A stretch of DNA of 64,000 nt from Bog-756 sp963704615 (GCA_963704615.1 OY969923.1:558001-622000), one strand, 5' to 3'. Counted from the stretch's first letter, positions 8,700-17,309 are shown. Program-made: numbers and translations. The notes: generated from the letters alone by a model not told the origin.

Positions 8700-9773
8700 A
8701 TGGAAGGACGCGTGGAAACCGAGGACACGACCAGCACCGAACCGCCAGGACGGCGCCTGTCCTCACCGCTGTATGCACCCTCCCTGGCTGCGGCGTGCGC
8801 AACCATGCTTCTGGTGACGGTCGGTGTGCACGAGATGGGAGTGGGGCGACCTCTGGTGGCCCTGGTGACCGGTGGTTGGTCCCACCTGCTGGGCCCGGTC
8901 ATCCTCGGATTCGTGGGTCTGGTCCTGGTGCTCGAACGGGTTGCGCCCGCGGTCAGGCGACCGCTGCTGGCCCGGGGGCACGTGCAGGATCTGGCCTACC
9001 TGGTTCTCTACGCCGGGGTCGTCGTGCCCCTGGTCGTCGTCATCGACGTCGGGTTCTCCCAGACCATCCGACAGGCCGCCCCATGGCTGGTCGTTCCCCA
9101 CCTGGCCGCCGTGCCCCGGGTCGTCGTGCTGGTCGCGGCGATCCTCCTGATGGATGCCTGCAATTGGCTGGCCCACTGGGCGAACCACCGGTGGGTGCCT
9201 CTCTGGCGATTCCACGCCGTGCACCACACCCAGGAGGAGTTGAGCATCCTGACCTCGTTCCGGGCCCACCCGCTGGTCCATGCCAGCTTCGTGATCTCGG
9301 TCATCCCGGTAGTGATGCTGTCGTCGACGGTCGTCGTGCCCGTCACCGTGATCACCGCCTACATCTGCCTGAGCTCTTTGCCCCACGCCAACCTGCGCTG
9401 GACGTTCGGTCCCCTCGGCAAAGTTGTCGTCAGCCCCGCTTACCACCGTCTCCATCACGCCGCCGTCGGCCGCATCGATGTCAACCTGGGCACGGTGTTC
9501 ACCTTCTGGGATGTGGCCACCAAGCGGGCCGTGTTCCCGGTGTCGGGGGCCCGGCCCATCGCCACCGGACTGGATCGCCGGCCGATCCCCGTCGAGCAAT
9601 CCGGTGCCTCGCCCGCACCTCTCCGCGTTCTCGGTGCCCAGTTGGCCGAGCCGTTCTTCGCCCCACCGAAAACAAAGGCGGCTTCGCCCTCGCGGTCCGG
9701 CCACGGTCCCGCCGCCACTACCCCCCGGTCGCCTGAGGGAGCACCGGCAGAGCTGATCGGAAGTTGGTCATGA
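8700..9773 (+). CDS. Sterol desaturase / fatty acid hydroxylase family membrane protein (copy 2)
   Basis: 357-aa paralogue of the preceding gene, sharing the order HWANH, HAVHHT, SFRAHP, FGPLGKV and HRLHH. All iron-binding histidines are present, so it should be active. The ATG at 8700 follows the previous stop by 14 bp with a modest GAAG site. The N-terminal leader differs from copy 1 while the membrane core is similar, suggesting duplication with divergence of substrate or of partner. The C-terminal ~40 residues are Pro/Ala/Ser-rich and absent from copy 1. The 3' end overlaps the next small membrane gene by ATGA. Confidence 0.86.
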   Translation: MEGRVETEDTTSTEPPGRRLSSPLYAPSLAAACATMLLVTVGVHEMGVGRPLVALVTGGWSHLLGPVILGFVGLVLVLERVAPAVRRPLLARGHVQDLAYLVLYAGVVVPLVVVIDVGFSQTIRQAAPWLVVPHLAAVPRVVVLVAAILLMDACNWLAHWANHRWVPLWRFHAVHHTQEELSILTSFRAHPLVHASFVISVIPVVMLSSTVVVPVTVITAYICLSSLPHANLRWTFGPLGKVVVSPAYHRLHHAAVGRIDVNLGTVFTFWDVATKRAVFPVSGARPIATGLDRRPIPVEQSGASPAPLRVLGAQLAEPFFAPPKTKAASPSRSGHGPAATTPRSPEGAPAELIGSWS

Positions 9774-10216
9774 GTGATGTTGCAACCGTCCACCACCTGT
9801 CGAGCACCGGGCATCTTCGTTCGGCGCTCCTCGCCCGGGGCCGGCACCCGGTCGACATCGTCCTCGCTGTCATCGCCGCCCTTTTGGTTGGCTCGTCGGG
9901 TGCGATCCACCTTTATCTGTGGGACGTCGCCTACCGACCGGTGGCCACGCTCGGACCCCTGTTCCTCATCCAGTTCATCTCCGCCGTCATCGTGGCGTTG
10001 GCGCTGATCGTCGTGCGGCGGGGGTTGGTCCTGGTCGCCGCGCTGGGTCTCATGGTGGGGACGATGATCGGTTTCGTCCTGGTCATCACCACCGGCTTGT
10101 TCGGATTCAAGCTGGGGATCATCACCGGTTGGGCCGATCTCTCGTTGGTGGCCGAAGGCTTGGCCTCGATTGTGTTGGTGACGGCCGGCGCCCTGCTGTG
10201 GCGCCAGACCTCCTGA
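9770..10216 (+). CDS. Small four-helix membrane protein, unknown function
   Basis: 148-aa protein with four predicted membrane spans: VDIVLAVIAALLVGSSGAIH, then segments starting LGPLFLIQFI, RGLVLVAALG and AEGLASIVLV. The ATG at 9770 overlaps the stop of the upstream hydroxylase-like gene (ATGA), so translation is probably coupled. A histidine in the first helix (SGAIHLYLW) could be functional. I recognise no family. Co-expression with two di-iron membrane enzymes suggests an accessory or electron-transfer subunit, which is inference only. It converges on soxR, leaving 17 bp between stops. Confidence 0.7.
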   Translation: MSDVATVHHLSSTGHLRSALLARGRHPVDIVLAVIAALLVGSSGAIHLYLWDVAYRPVATLGPLFLIQFISAVIVALALIVVRRGLVLVAALGLMVGTMIGFVLVITTGLFGFKLGIITGWADLSLVAEGLASIVLVTAGALLWRQTS

Positions 10217-10233
10217 GACCGGACCTCCTGAGG

Positions 10234-10683
10234 TCAGTCCAAGGGCAGGTACTGGGGCCCGGACCCGAGTGATGAGGCCAGATCGCCGGGATTGGAGAGG
10301 GCGCAGGTACGCAAGGACAGACACCCGCAGCCGATGCAACTGGTCAACCCGCCGCGCAGGGCCTCGAGGAGAGCGATGCGTTCATCGAGGCGCTCCCGCC
10401 ATCCACGGGTGAGGCGCTGCCAGTCCTGACGGGTCGGTGCCTTGTCGACCGGCAAGCCGGCCAGGGCGGCGAGGATCTCGTCGAGACTCAACCCCACCCG
10501 CTGGGCGATGCGGATGAAGGCGATGCGTCGCAGCACGTCGCGCCGGAAGCGCCTCTGCCCACCCGACGACCGCACGGCGTGGATGAGGCCCTGCCGTTCG
10601 TAGAAGCGGATGGCCGACGCCGCCATCCCGCTGCGCGTCGCCACCTCACCGATCGAGATCAGCTCGTCCACCTTCACCTCCAC
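10234..10683 (-). CDS. soxR: Redox-sensitive transcriptional activator SoxR
   Basis: 149-aa MerR-family regulator. The N-terminal winged helix reads LISIGEVATRSGMAASAIRF, followed by the dimerisation helix and the [2Fe-2S] ligand cluster CIGCGCLSLRTC: Cys116, 119, 121 and 127 in the C-x2-C-x-C-x5-C spacing diagnostic of SoxR, then LSNPGD as in enterobacterial SoxR. In actinobacteria SoxR usually responds to redox-active compounds and controls a few nearby oxidoreductase genes, not a soxS. The GTG start at 10683 is the first in frame. The divergent gene is an SDR whose promoter has the 19-bp spacer typical of MerR targets, so SoxR is the likely regulator of the SDR-QueA-ALDH-P450 run. Confidence 0.93.
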   Translation of the reverse strand: MEVKVDELISIGEVATRSGMAASAIRFYERQGLIHAVRSSGGQRRFRRDVLRRIAFIRIAQRVGLSLDEILAALAGLPVDKAPTRQDWQRLTRGWRERLDERIALLEALRGGLTSCIGCGCLSLRTCALSNPGDLASSLGSGPQYLPLD

Positions 10684-10756
10684 CTTGCACCGTCACCTCC
10701 CGACCTCCCGGCCTCGACGGCCGACGGCGATTGGCGGATTTCGGCACCCCAATCGC

Positions 10757-10787
10757 TTGACTTAAACATTACTTTAACCTTTACCCT
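10757..10787 (+). promoter_or_regulatory. MerR/SoxR-type promoter with 19-bp spacer
   Basis: TTGACT (10757-10762) and TACCCT (10782-10787) are separated by 19 bp, longer than the normal 17 and typical of MerR-family promoters, where the activator untwists the DNA. The spacer holds an imperfect dyad, cTTAAA-cattac-TTTAAc. This AT-rich patch stands out in the GC-rich sequence. It lies between soxR and the divergent SDR gene, whose ATG is 43 bp downstream. Confidence 0.6.
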
Positions 10788-10829
10788 GGCGTGAGGTGCC
10801 GAGATCGGCGCCGGAAGCGGAGGAGTTTC

Positions 10830-11522
10830 ATGCCGGTCGCCATCGTCACAGGAGCATCACGAGGGTTCGGTCGGGCTCTGGCCACCGACCTGGCCAAAGA
10901 CGGGTGGAGCCTGGTCATCGACGGCCGCCGCCCCGAGTTGCTCGGTCCGGCCGCCGAACTGCTGAGCGGTCTGGGCCACCCCGTCCGCCCCATCGTCGGG
11001 GACGTGACCGATCCCGGTCACCGGGCCGACCTGGTGGCGTCGGCCGCCGAGCTGGGGGGATTGGACCTCCTGGTCAACAACGCCAGCACCCTCGGGCCCA
11101 GCCCCTTGCCCAACCTCGATCACTATCCCCTCGACGCCCTGAGGCAGGTCTACGAGGTGAACGTGTTCGCTCCGGTGGCCCTCATCCAGCTGGGCCTTCC
11201 CCTGGTGCGGCGCTCGCAGGGGGCCATCGTGTCGGTCTCCTCGGACGCCGCCGTCGAGGGTTACCAGGGCTGGGGCGGCTACGGATCGTCCAAGGCCGCG
11301 CTCGACCAGGTCAACCGGGTGCTGGCCGCCGAAGAGCCGACGTTGCCCATCTACCAGTTCGATCCCGGGGACATGCGCACCGACATGCACCAGGCCGCGT
11401 TCCCCGGCGAGGACATCTCGGACCGGCCCGAGCCGGAGTCGGCGGTGCCCCCTCTGCGTCGTCTTCTCGCATCGGGTGCCCCCAGTGGTCGCTACACCGC
11501 GGGCCAGTGGAGCGAGTCGTGA
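10830..11522 (+). CDS. Short-chain dehydrogenase/reductase
   Basis: 230-aa SDR with TGASRGFG near the N-terminus, NNAS on strand 4, VSVSSD and the catalytic YGSSK. The ATG at 10830 is preceded by GGAGG at ideal spacing. The upstream extension to 10791 has no ribosome binding site and would overlap the promoter. The C-terminus is short. The stop overlaps the GTG of the QueA-like gene (GTGA), so both are translated from one message. First gene after the SoxR-type promoter, consistent with an oxidative or xenobiotic response; the substrate is unknown. Confidence 0.88.
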   Translation: MPVAIVTGASRGFGRALATDLAKDGWSLVIDGRRPELLGPAAELLSGLGHPVRPIVGDVTDPGHRADLVASAAELGGLDLLVNNASTLGPSPLPNLDHYPLDALRQVYEVNVFAPVALIQLGLPLVRRSQGAIVSVSSDAAVEGYQGWGGYGSSKAALDQVNRVLAAEEPTLPIYQFDPGDMRTDMHQAAFPGEDISDRPEPESAVPPLRRLLASGAPSGRYTAGQWSES

Positions 11523-12574
11523 CCACGGTCACCGAGCCCTCGGGCCGACTCACCTATGAGCTTCCGTCCTCCCTCGAGGCCTCCGAGCCACCCGAGGCCC
11601 GGGGCCTCACCCGCGACGCCGTCCGGATGCTGGTGACGACCCGCGGGGACCGCTCGCTCGTCTCCAGCACCTTCTCCTCCTTGCCCCGTTTCCTCGAGCC
11701 GGGCGATGCGCTGGTGGTGAACACCTCGGGCACCATCCCGGCGGCCATCGACGCGGTGGCCCCCGACGGATCGCCACTGGTGGTCCACCTCTCCACTCGG
11801 CTGGAGGGCACCCGGTGGGTCGTCGAGCCCCGGCGGGTGGTGGGTCGGGCCACCGAACGATGGCAGGGACCGTTGCCGTCGCGCCGGTTGTCCCTTGCCG
11901 GTGGGGCCGCCCTCACCTTCGACACTCCCTACGGGGACGCCGGTCGGCTGTGGGTCGCCGACCTTCAGCTGGGGGAGCGGACCCTCCGGTGGCTGGCTGT
12001 CCATGGGCGGGCGATCCGCTACAGCTACGTCGAGCGGCCGTGGCCGATGGAGATGTACCAGAACGTCTACGCCACCGAGCCCGGCAGCGCGGAAATGCCC
12101 AGTGCCGGTCGCCCCTTCACGCCCGAGGTGATCACCCGCCTGGTGGCCAAGGGGGTGGCCGTGGCCCCTCTGGTCCTCCACACCGGCGTGGCCTCGCTGG
12201 GGGCCGACGAGCTCCCCTACCCGGAGCGGGTGCGGGTGCCCGAGGCCACCGCCGACATCGTCAACGCCGCCCACCGTCGCGGTCAGCGGGTGATCGCGGT
12301 GGGGACAACCGTGGTCCGCTCCCTCGAGACCGCGGTGGGCCCCGACGGGTCGGTCCACCCCTACGACGGCTGGACCGATCTGGTCGTCACTCCCGAGCGC
12401 GGGGTCCGGGTCACCGACGGTCTGCTCACCGGATGGCACGAGCCCGCCTCGTCGCATCTGCTGATGCTCGAAGCCCTGGCCGGACTCGACGTGCTGACCG
12501 ACTCCTACCGGACGGCGCTGGCCGAGGGCTATCGCTGGCACGAGTTTGGTGACGTGCACCTGATCCTGCCCTGA
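11519..12574 (+). CDS. S-adenosylmethionine:tRNA ribosyltransferase-isomerase (QueA) family protein
   Basis: 351-aa protein of the QueA fold. Family segments include LEPGDALVVNTSGTIPA, YSYVERPWPMEMYQNVYA (counterpart of the YQTVFA region), VAPLVLHTGVAS, RVIAVGTTVVRSLE and the ending GLLTGWHEPASSHLLML. In queuosine synthesis QueA transfers ribose from SAM to preQ1 in tRNA. No tgt, queC-F or queG is nearby, and the gene sits between an SDR and an ALDH. It may belong to the QueA-like proteins that many actinobacteria carry without a local queuosine pathway. The start is the GTG at 11519 that overlaps the SDR stop. Confidence 0.85.
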   Translation: MTTVTEPSGRLTYELPSSLEASEPPEARGLTRDAVRMLVTTRGDRSLVSSTFSSLPRFLEPGDALVVNTSGTIPAAIDAVAPDGSPLVVHLSTRLEGTRWVVEPRRVVGRATERWQGPLPSRRLSLAGGAALTFDTPYGDAGRLWVADLQLGERTLRWLAVHGRAIRYSYVERPWPMEMYQNVYATEPGSAEMPSAGRPFTPEVITRLVAKGVAVAPLVLHTGVASLGADELPYPERVRVPEATADIVNAAHRRGQRVIAVGTTVVRSLETAVGPDGSVHPYDGWTDLVVTPERGVRVTDGLLTGWHEPASSHLLMLEALAGLDVLTDSYRTALAEGYRWHEFGDVHLILP

Positions 12575-12648
12575 TTGACCACAGCGAGGCGGGAACCGTA
12601 CGATGCTGCCGACCGGCCCACGCAATCGCTGCCAGGGGAGGCCTGGAG

Positions 12649-14091
12649 GTGCGGAAGTGTCCCAGACTCTTCATCGGTGGTGAGTGGGCCGAGCCCTCGT
12701 CGGGTGCGGTGATCGCGGTCACCGAGGCCCACTCCGAAGAGGTGATCGGGGAAGTACCGAGCGCCGGCGAGCCCGATGTCGATGCTGCGGTGCACGCGGC
12801 CCGGCGCACCTTCGACGAGTCGGACTGGTCTCGACTGCCGGTCACCGACCGGATCGCCCCGGTCCGTCGCCTGGTCGAGGAATTCGGCCGGCGGGCCGAG
12901 GAGATGGCCCGGACCATCAGCTCGGAGAACGGCGCCCCCATCGGCTTCTCCCGGCTGGGTCAGGTGGGCGCCCCGATCGACATCATGGAATCGATGATCG
13001 ACCTGGCCGGGGCGACCGGGTGGGAGGAGCGCCGAAAGGGGCGCTATGTCGACTTCGTCCTCCGCCGGGAGCCGGTCGGGGTGGTGGGTGCCATCGTCGC
13101 CTGGAATGTCCCCCAGGTCCTCATCGCCACCAAGCTCACTCCCGCCTTGCTGGCCGGTTGCACGGTGGTGGTGAAGGCGGCTCCCGAAGCCTCCCTCGAC
13201 GCCATGCTGCTGGCCGAGATCGTCGATGCTGCCCACCTGCCCAAAGGAACGGTCTCCATCCTCACCGGAGGGGTGGAAACCGGTCGGGCGCTGGTCGACC
13301 ATCCCGGTGTGGACAAGATCGCCTTCACCGGTTCGACCGCCGCCGGGCGCGACATCGCCGCCCGCTGCGGGCGCGACCTCCGCAGGGTCAGCCTCGAGCT
13401 GGGCGGCAAATCGGCCGCCGTCATCCTGGACGACGCCGATCTCGAGTCCACCGTCAAGGGCCTGCGCTACACCTCCTTCGTCAACAACGGGCAGGCCTGT
13501 GCCGCGCAGACCCGCATCCTCGCCCCCCGGGCCCGCTACGCCGCGGTTGTCGAAGCCGTGGCCTCGCTGGCCGACTCGCTCACCGTCGGCAATCCGCTCG
13601 AGGCCACCACCAAGCTGGGCCCGATGGTGTCCCGCCGTCAGCGTGACCGGGTGCGCTCTTACATCGGGACCGGCACCGACGAAGGGGCCCGACTGGTCAC
13701 CGGAGGGGCCGATCCGCCCGAGGGCCTGTCCACCGGATGGTTCGTCCGCCCCACCGTGTTCGCCGACGTCGACAACCGGATGCAGATCGCCCAAGAGGAG
13801 ATCTTCGGTCCAGTGCTGTGCGTCATCCCCTACGACGACGTCGACCACGCCGTGCGTCTGGCCAACGCCTCGCGCTTCGGGCTGGCCGGATCGGTGTGGA
13901 CCTCCGACCCCGAACGCGGCCTCGCCGTCGCCCGTTCGGTGCGGGCCGGCACCTTCGGCATCAACGGGTATGCGCCGGACACCCTGGCCCCCTTCGGTGG
14001 CTACAAGGAGTCGGGGATCGGGCGCGAGTGGGGCGCCGCCGGCCTCGAGGAGTATGTCGAGATCAAGGCGATCAACGGGATCGCGGGGTGA
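12649..14091 (+). CDS. Aldehyde dehydrogenase family protein
   Basis: 480-aa NAD(P)-dependent aldehyde dehydrogenase. The cofactor region AWNVPQ is at 151-156, the general base is Glu250 in LELGGKS, and the nucleophile is Cys284 in NNGQACAAQTR. The ending PFGGYKESGIGREWG is characteristic. The closest groups by motif are the broad-specificity ALDHs adjacent to P450s in actinobacterial catabolic loci. The GTG start at 12649 has GGGGAGG-CCTGGAG upstream. It overlaps the P450 start by 4 bp. An ALDH paired with a P450 suggests oxidation of an alkyl or terpenoid alcohol to acid, an inference. Confidence 0.93.
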   Translation: MRKCPRLFIGGEWAEPSSGAVIAVTEAHSEEVIGEVPSAGEPDVDAAVHAARRTFDESDWSRLPVTDRIAPVRRLVEEFGRRAEEMARTISSENGAPIGFSRLGQVGAPIDIMESMIDLAGATGWEERRKGRYVDFVLRREPVGVVGAIVAWNVPQVLIATKLTPALLAGCTVVVKAAPEASLDAMLLAEIVDAAHLPKGTVSILTGGVETGRALVDHPGVDKIAFTGSTAAGRDIAARCGRDLRRVSLELGGKSAAVILDDADLESTVKGLRYTSFVNNGQACAAQTRILAPRARYAAVVEAVASLADSLTVGNPLEATTKLGPMVSRRQRDRVRSYIGTGTDEGARLVTGGADPPEGLSTGWFVRPTVFADVDNRMQIAQEEIFGPVLCVIPYDDVDHAVRLANASRFGLAGSVWTSDPERGLAVARSVRAGTFGINGYAPDTLAPFGGYKESGIGREWGAAGLEEYVEIKAINGIAG

Positions 14092-15302
14092 CCGCAGCAG
14101 CGATGTCCCGAGACGAGTCGATCGACCTGGAGTTCAGTCTCACCATCCCGGGGTTCTTTCTCTCGCCCGACTATTTCGACGTCCTCGCCGCGCTCCGTGA
14201 CCGCCATCCCGTCCATCGCACCGGCGACGGGCTGTGGGCCATCAGCCGTTACGAGGACATCCGGGCCATCAGCCGCGATCCCGATCGGTTCGTGTCCGGG
14301 CGAGGTGTCCTGATCAACGATCCCCTGCGCGATCCGGCCGGGAGCGGGCAGAACACCTGGTCGATCCTCCACCTCGACCCGCCCCTGCACGCCGTCTATC
14401 GCTCCCTGGTCAACCGCCAGTTCACGCCCCGGGCGGTGTCGGTGCTGGCCGACCGGATCCGTTCGGCGGTGACCGAGGTGCTCGATGCGCTGCCCACCGA
14501 CGGGGTGGTGGACTTCGTCGACGAAGTGGCCGCGCCGATCCCGATCGCGGTGATCGCCGAGATGTTCGGTGTGGCCGACGCCGATCGCCTCCTGTTCCGG
14601 CGGTGGTCCGACGCCGTCATCGAGAGCACCGACCGCACCACCGAGGAACAGGCTGACGAGCTCGGCCAGATGGCCTCGTTCCTGGTCGCCCACATCGACT
14701 CGCCGGCGACCCGGTCCAACGATCTCCTCGGTCTGCTCAAGTCGTCGTCTCTCGACGGTCGGCCTCTGTCCCGGGCCGAGATCATGGGGTTCTGCATGAC
14801 ACTGCTGGTCGCCGGTAACGAGACCACCCGGACCTTGATCACCGGTGGTGCCGAGGCCCTCGCCCACAGTCCCGATCAACGCGCCGCGTTGGTCGCCGAC
14901 CCGTCGCTCATCGGCGGGGCCGTCGAGGAGCTCCTCCGTTGGGTGACCCCCATTCAGGCCTTCGGCCGCACCGCGGTGGTCGACGTCGAAATCGCCGGCG
15001 TCGAGGTGGCCGCGGGCGAGTTCGTCGTCCTGCTGTACGCCTCGGCCAATCGGGACGAGGCCGTCTTCGGTCCGTCCGCCGACACCCTCCTCGTCACTCG
15101 TCCGACCCTGCCCACCCATCTCGCCTTCGGCTTCGGGGAGCACGTCTGTCTCGGGGCCAGCCTGGCCCGGCTCGAGTCCCGGATCTTCTTCGAGGAGTTC
15201 CTCGCCCGATTCCCCAACTATGCGCTCGTCGAACCCCCGACCCGGACCCGCTCCACCCTGGTGCGGGGCGCCCGGATCATGCCGGTCCAGCTGGCGGCTT
15301 GA
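14088..15302 (+). CDS. Cytochrome P450
   Basis: 404-aa soluble P450. I-helix oxygen-binding motif AGNETT at 242-247, K-helix ExxR Glu281-Arg284, and heme-ligand loop FGFGEHVCLGASLAR with Cys354 as thiolate ligand. Needs a ferredoxin and reductase, not encoded next to it. Two starts are possible: the GTG at 14088 overlapping the ALDH stop, or the ATG at 14103; overlap favours the first. The substrate is unknown; the HLDPPLHAVYRSL motif is typical of actinobacterial class I P450s. Last gene of the plus-strand run, ending at the AT-rich island. Confidence 0.93.
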   Translation: MTAAAMSRDESIDLEFSLTIPGFFLSPDYFDVLAALRDRHPVHRTGDGLWAISRYEDIRAISRDPDRFVSGRGVLINDPLRDPAGSGQNTWSILHLDPPLHAVYRSLVNRQFTPRAVSVLADRIRSAVTEVLDALPTDGVVDFVDEVAAPIPIAVIAEMFGVADADRLLFRRWSDAVIESTDRTTEEQADELGQMASFLVAHIDSPATRSNDLLGLLKSSSLDGRPLSRAEIMGFCMTLLVAGNETTRTLITGGAEALAHSPDQRAALVADPSLIGGAVEELLRWVTPIQAFGRTAVVDVEIAGVEVAAGEFVVLLYASANRDEAVFGPSADTLLVTRPTLPTHLAFGFGEHVCLGASLARLESRIFFEEFLARFPNYALVEPPTRTRSTLVRGARIMPVQLAA

Positions 15303-15468
15303 CGGCAATGGCGCCGAGAGGACCGGGGCGCGGTCGGCCGTTGCTTCCTGCCCTTTGCCCTCCGCGCCGCCTTCCCCTGCGCTCCGCCCCTCCCTCCGGA
15401 TGCAACCCGCCGGCGACCTCCCTTGGTCTCCCCCTCCCTTGTTAATTGATTTCGGTAAATTCGCTGTT

Positions 15469-15488
15469 TTATCGACGTCGGTCGATAA
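15469..15488. repeat. Perfect inverted repeat TTATCGAC-gtcg-GTCGATAA
   Basis: Two 8-bp arms match perfectly around a 4-bp spacer that is itself half of a CGACGTCG palindrome. No T-tract follows on either strand, so it looks more like an operator than a factor-independent terminator. Confidence 0.6.
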
Positions 15489-15513
15489 TTAATTCCTGAC
15501 CCAAGTGCTGATC

Positions 15514-15531
15514 TATCGACACAATTCGATA
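15514..15531. repeat. Inverted repeat TATCGA-cacaat-TCGATA
   Basis: Second dyad sharing the TATCGA half-site with the repeat 26 bp to its left but with a 6-bp spacer. Shared half-sites in two adjacent dyads suggest one protein recognising both. Confidence 0.55.
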
Positions 15532-15635
15532 ATTCGGGCAATTTCGCGAATTGAACATGGCCGAGGGCCACAGCCCACACCCGGCGCCATGTCGACTGGC
15601 GCTTGCGACTATCCCTTGCTTCGGTGACCGACCCG

Positions 15636-17309
15636 TCACGGGGATGCCGTGAAGGCGAGGAGATCGCGCCGCCCGTTGGCCACGAACTCGGCGTCGAGCC
15701 GGTCCACATCGGACCGGGTCATCAGCGCGTAGTCGAGGCTCCGGCCGTGCCGGATCCAGACCGGGTCTGAGGTGTTCCAGGCCTCGTTGCGCAGGGGTCT
15801 CTTGTCGATCTTGTCGGTGACGGTCACCGGCAGGGCGGCGACGATCCTGACGTAGCGCGGAGCCCACTTGGTACCCAGGTCCGCCTGTTCGGATAGAAAC
15901 GAGGAGAAGGCGGCCGGGTCGAACCAGGTGTGGGGCTCGATCTCCAGAGCAGCCATGACCTGGTCACCGGTGCGGCTGTCGGGGACGGCGAAGACAGCCA
16001 CGCCGCGTACACCGGAGAAGCGGCCGAGGATCCTCTCGACCGGCGCGGCGGCGAAATTCTCGCTGTCCACCCGGAGCCAGTCGCCACTACGGCCGGCGAA
16101 GTAGAAGATCCCCTCATCGTCTCGGTAGCCGAGGTCACCCGACCAGAACCAGCCGTTGCGGCTGCGCTCGGCCTCCGCCTCGGGATTGTTGTAGTAGCCC
16201 TCGAAGGCCGACAGAGCGGTCCGTCCCACCAGCTCGCCGATGGCCTCTCCCGCATTGGTCAAATGGCCGTCGGTATCGAAGACGGCGCGGGGGCACTCCT
16301 CGCCGGTCGCCGGGTCCACGACGGCGACATCGTCTCCTTCGCGGAGCCGGCCCAGGGCACCCGGTCGGCCGTCGCCCACCGGCAGGAGCACGATGGCGCC
16401 CTCACTCGAGCCGTACCCCTCGAACAGCGGGACGCCGAACCGGCGGGTGAACTCCGCCTTGTCGGGCGCGGACGTCTCCGGTCCGAGCACGAAGCGGAGC
16501 TGATGGTCTCTGTCGTGCTCGGACGGGGGCGTGGCCACGATGTGGGAGATGGCCCGTCCCACCGTGTTGAAGTAGGTGGCGCCCAGATCGCGGACGTCCT
16601 CGAGGAAGCCGGAGGCCGAGAAACGACGGCGAAGGGCGAGGGTGGCACCGCTGCCCAGAGCCGGAAAGACCGCCGCCGAGAGGGCATTGCCGTGGAAGAG
16701 AGGCATGGCCGAGTAGATGACGTCCTCGTGGGAGAAGCCCATGCCGCTGGCGGCCCGGGCGGCACGCCCCTGGGTCATCCGGACCGCCTTGGGTCCACCC
16801 GTCGACCCGGAGGTGAAGATGAGGAGATAGAGGTCCTCGGGGGTCGGCGCCGGTCCCGCCGCGGCAGGCGGGGTCGCGCCCTGTCCGTCCAGCCGGCGTT
16901 GATAGTCGGCGCCGTCGACGGTCAGCACCCGGCCGGGATCGATGCCCAGATCGAGACCATCGAGGAGCCCCCGCTGCGTCGAGTCGGTGATCACCAACTG
17001 GCACTCCACCTTGGTGATGTCCGCGGCCAACTCGGCGCCGCGCCGGGTGGGGTTGATGCCAACGATAACGGCTCCGACCAGGGCCGCACCGGCCAACAGG
17101 AAGATGTATTCCGGGGTGTTCTCGAGGAGCACGCCCACGTGGAAGGGTCCGTCCTGACGGAGATCGCTCAGCAGAGCCCCGCGTCGCTCCGACTCGACCA
17201 CCACCTGCCGCCACGACCACTCGCCACCCTCGAAGAGCAGTCCCTGGTGATCGTCGTCGGCCCGTCGGCGCACGACTTCGGCGGCGGTGGTGATGGGGGA
17301 GGGGGTCAC
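15636..17309 (-). CDS. Long/very-long-chain acyl-CoA synthetase (FATP/FadD17-like)
   Basis: 557-aa ANL ligase. The AMP-binding motif IFTSGSTGGPKAVRMTQ includes TSGSTGGPK at 166-174; YGSSEGA is the A5 motif, and the lid region reads FWSGDLGYRDDEGIFYFAGR then GDWLRVDSENFAAAPVE. The WLRVDGEN-type A8 is that of FATP/very-long-chain synthetases, not the usual GGxNI. The GTG start at 17309 overlaps the stop of the upstream phosphotransferase-fold gene by GTGA. Likely activates a long-chain, steroid side-chain or terpenoid acid; the family covers all of these. Confidence 0.88.
   Translation of the reverse strand: MTPSPITTAAEVVRRRADDDHQGLLFEGGEWSWRQVVVESERRGALLSDLRQDGPFHVGVLLENTPEYIFLLAGAALVGAVIVGINPTRRGAELAADITKVECQLVITDSTQRGLLDGLDLGIDPGRVLTVDGADYQRRLDGQGATPPAAAGPAPTPEDLYLLIFTSGSTGGPKAVRMTQGRAARAASGMGFSHEDVIYSAMPLFHGNALSAAVFPALGSGATLALRRRFSASGFLEDVRDLGATYFNTVGRAISHIVATPPSEHDRDHQLRFVLGPETSAPDKAEFTRRFGVPLFEGYGSSEGAIVLLPVGDGRPGALGRLREGDDVAVVDPATGEECPRAVFDTDGHLTNAGEAIGELVGRTALSAFEGYYNNPEAEAERSRNGWFWSGDLGYRDDEGIFYFAGRSGDWLRVDSENFAAAPVERILGRFSGVRGVAVFAVPDSRTGDQVMAALEIEPHTWFDPAAFSSFLSEQADLGTKWAPRYVRIVAALPVTVTDKIDKRPLRNEAWNTSDPVWIRHGRSLDYALMTRSDVDRLDAEFVANGRRDLLAFTASP

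Larger units (their letters stand above)
15303..15635. other. Convergent intergenic region with AT-rich island
   Basis: Both flanking genes end here (P450 from the left, CoA ligase from the right), so it is not an ordinary promoter region. The first ~130 bp are GC-rich. From about 15440 to 15560 base composition drops sharply to AT-rich, with gttaattgatttcggtaaat and several inverted repeats (separate entries), plus an 8-bp palindrome ttcgcgaa at 15543-15550. No credible open frame or Shine-Dalgarno fits. It could be a bidirectional terminator, a binding site for a nucleoid or regulatory protein, or a remnant of acquired DNA. Confidence 0.5.

Noticed and set aside
15218..15709. 163-codon minus-strand frame through the AT-rich island
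   Set aside because: No ribosome binding site, no motif, and it overlaps the ends of two real genes.
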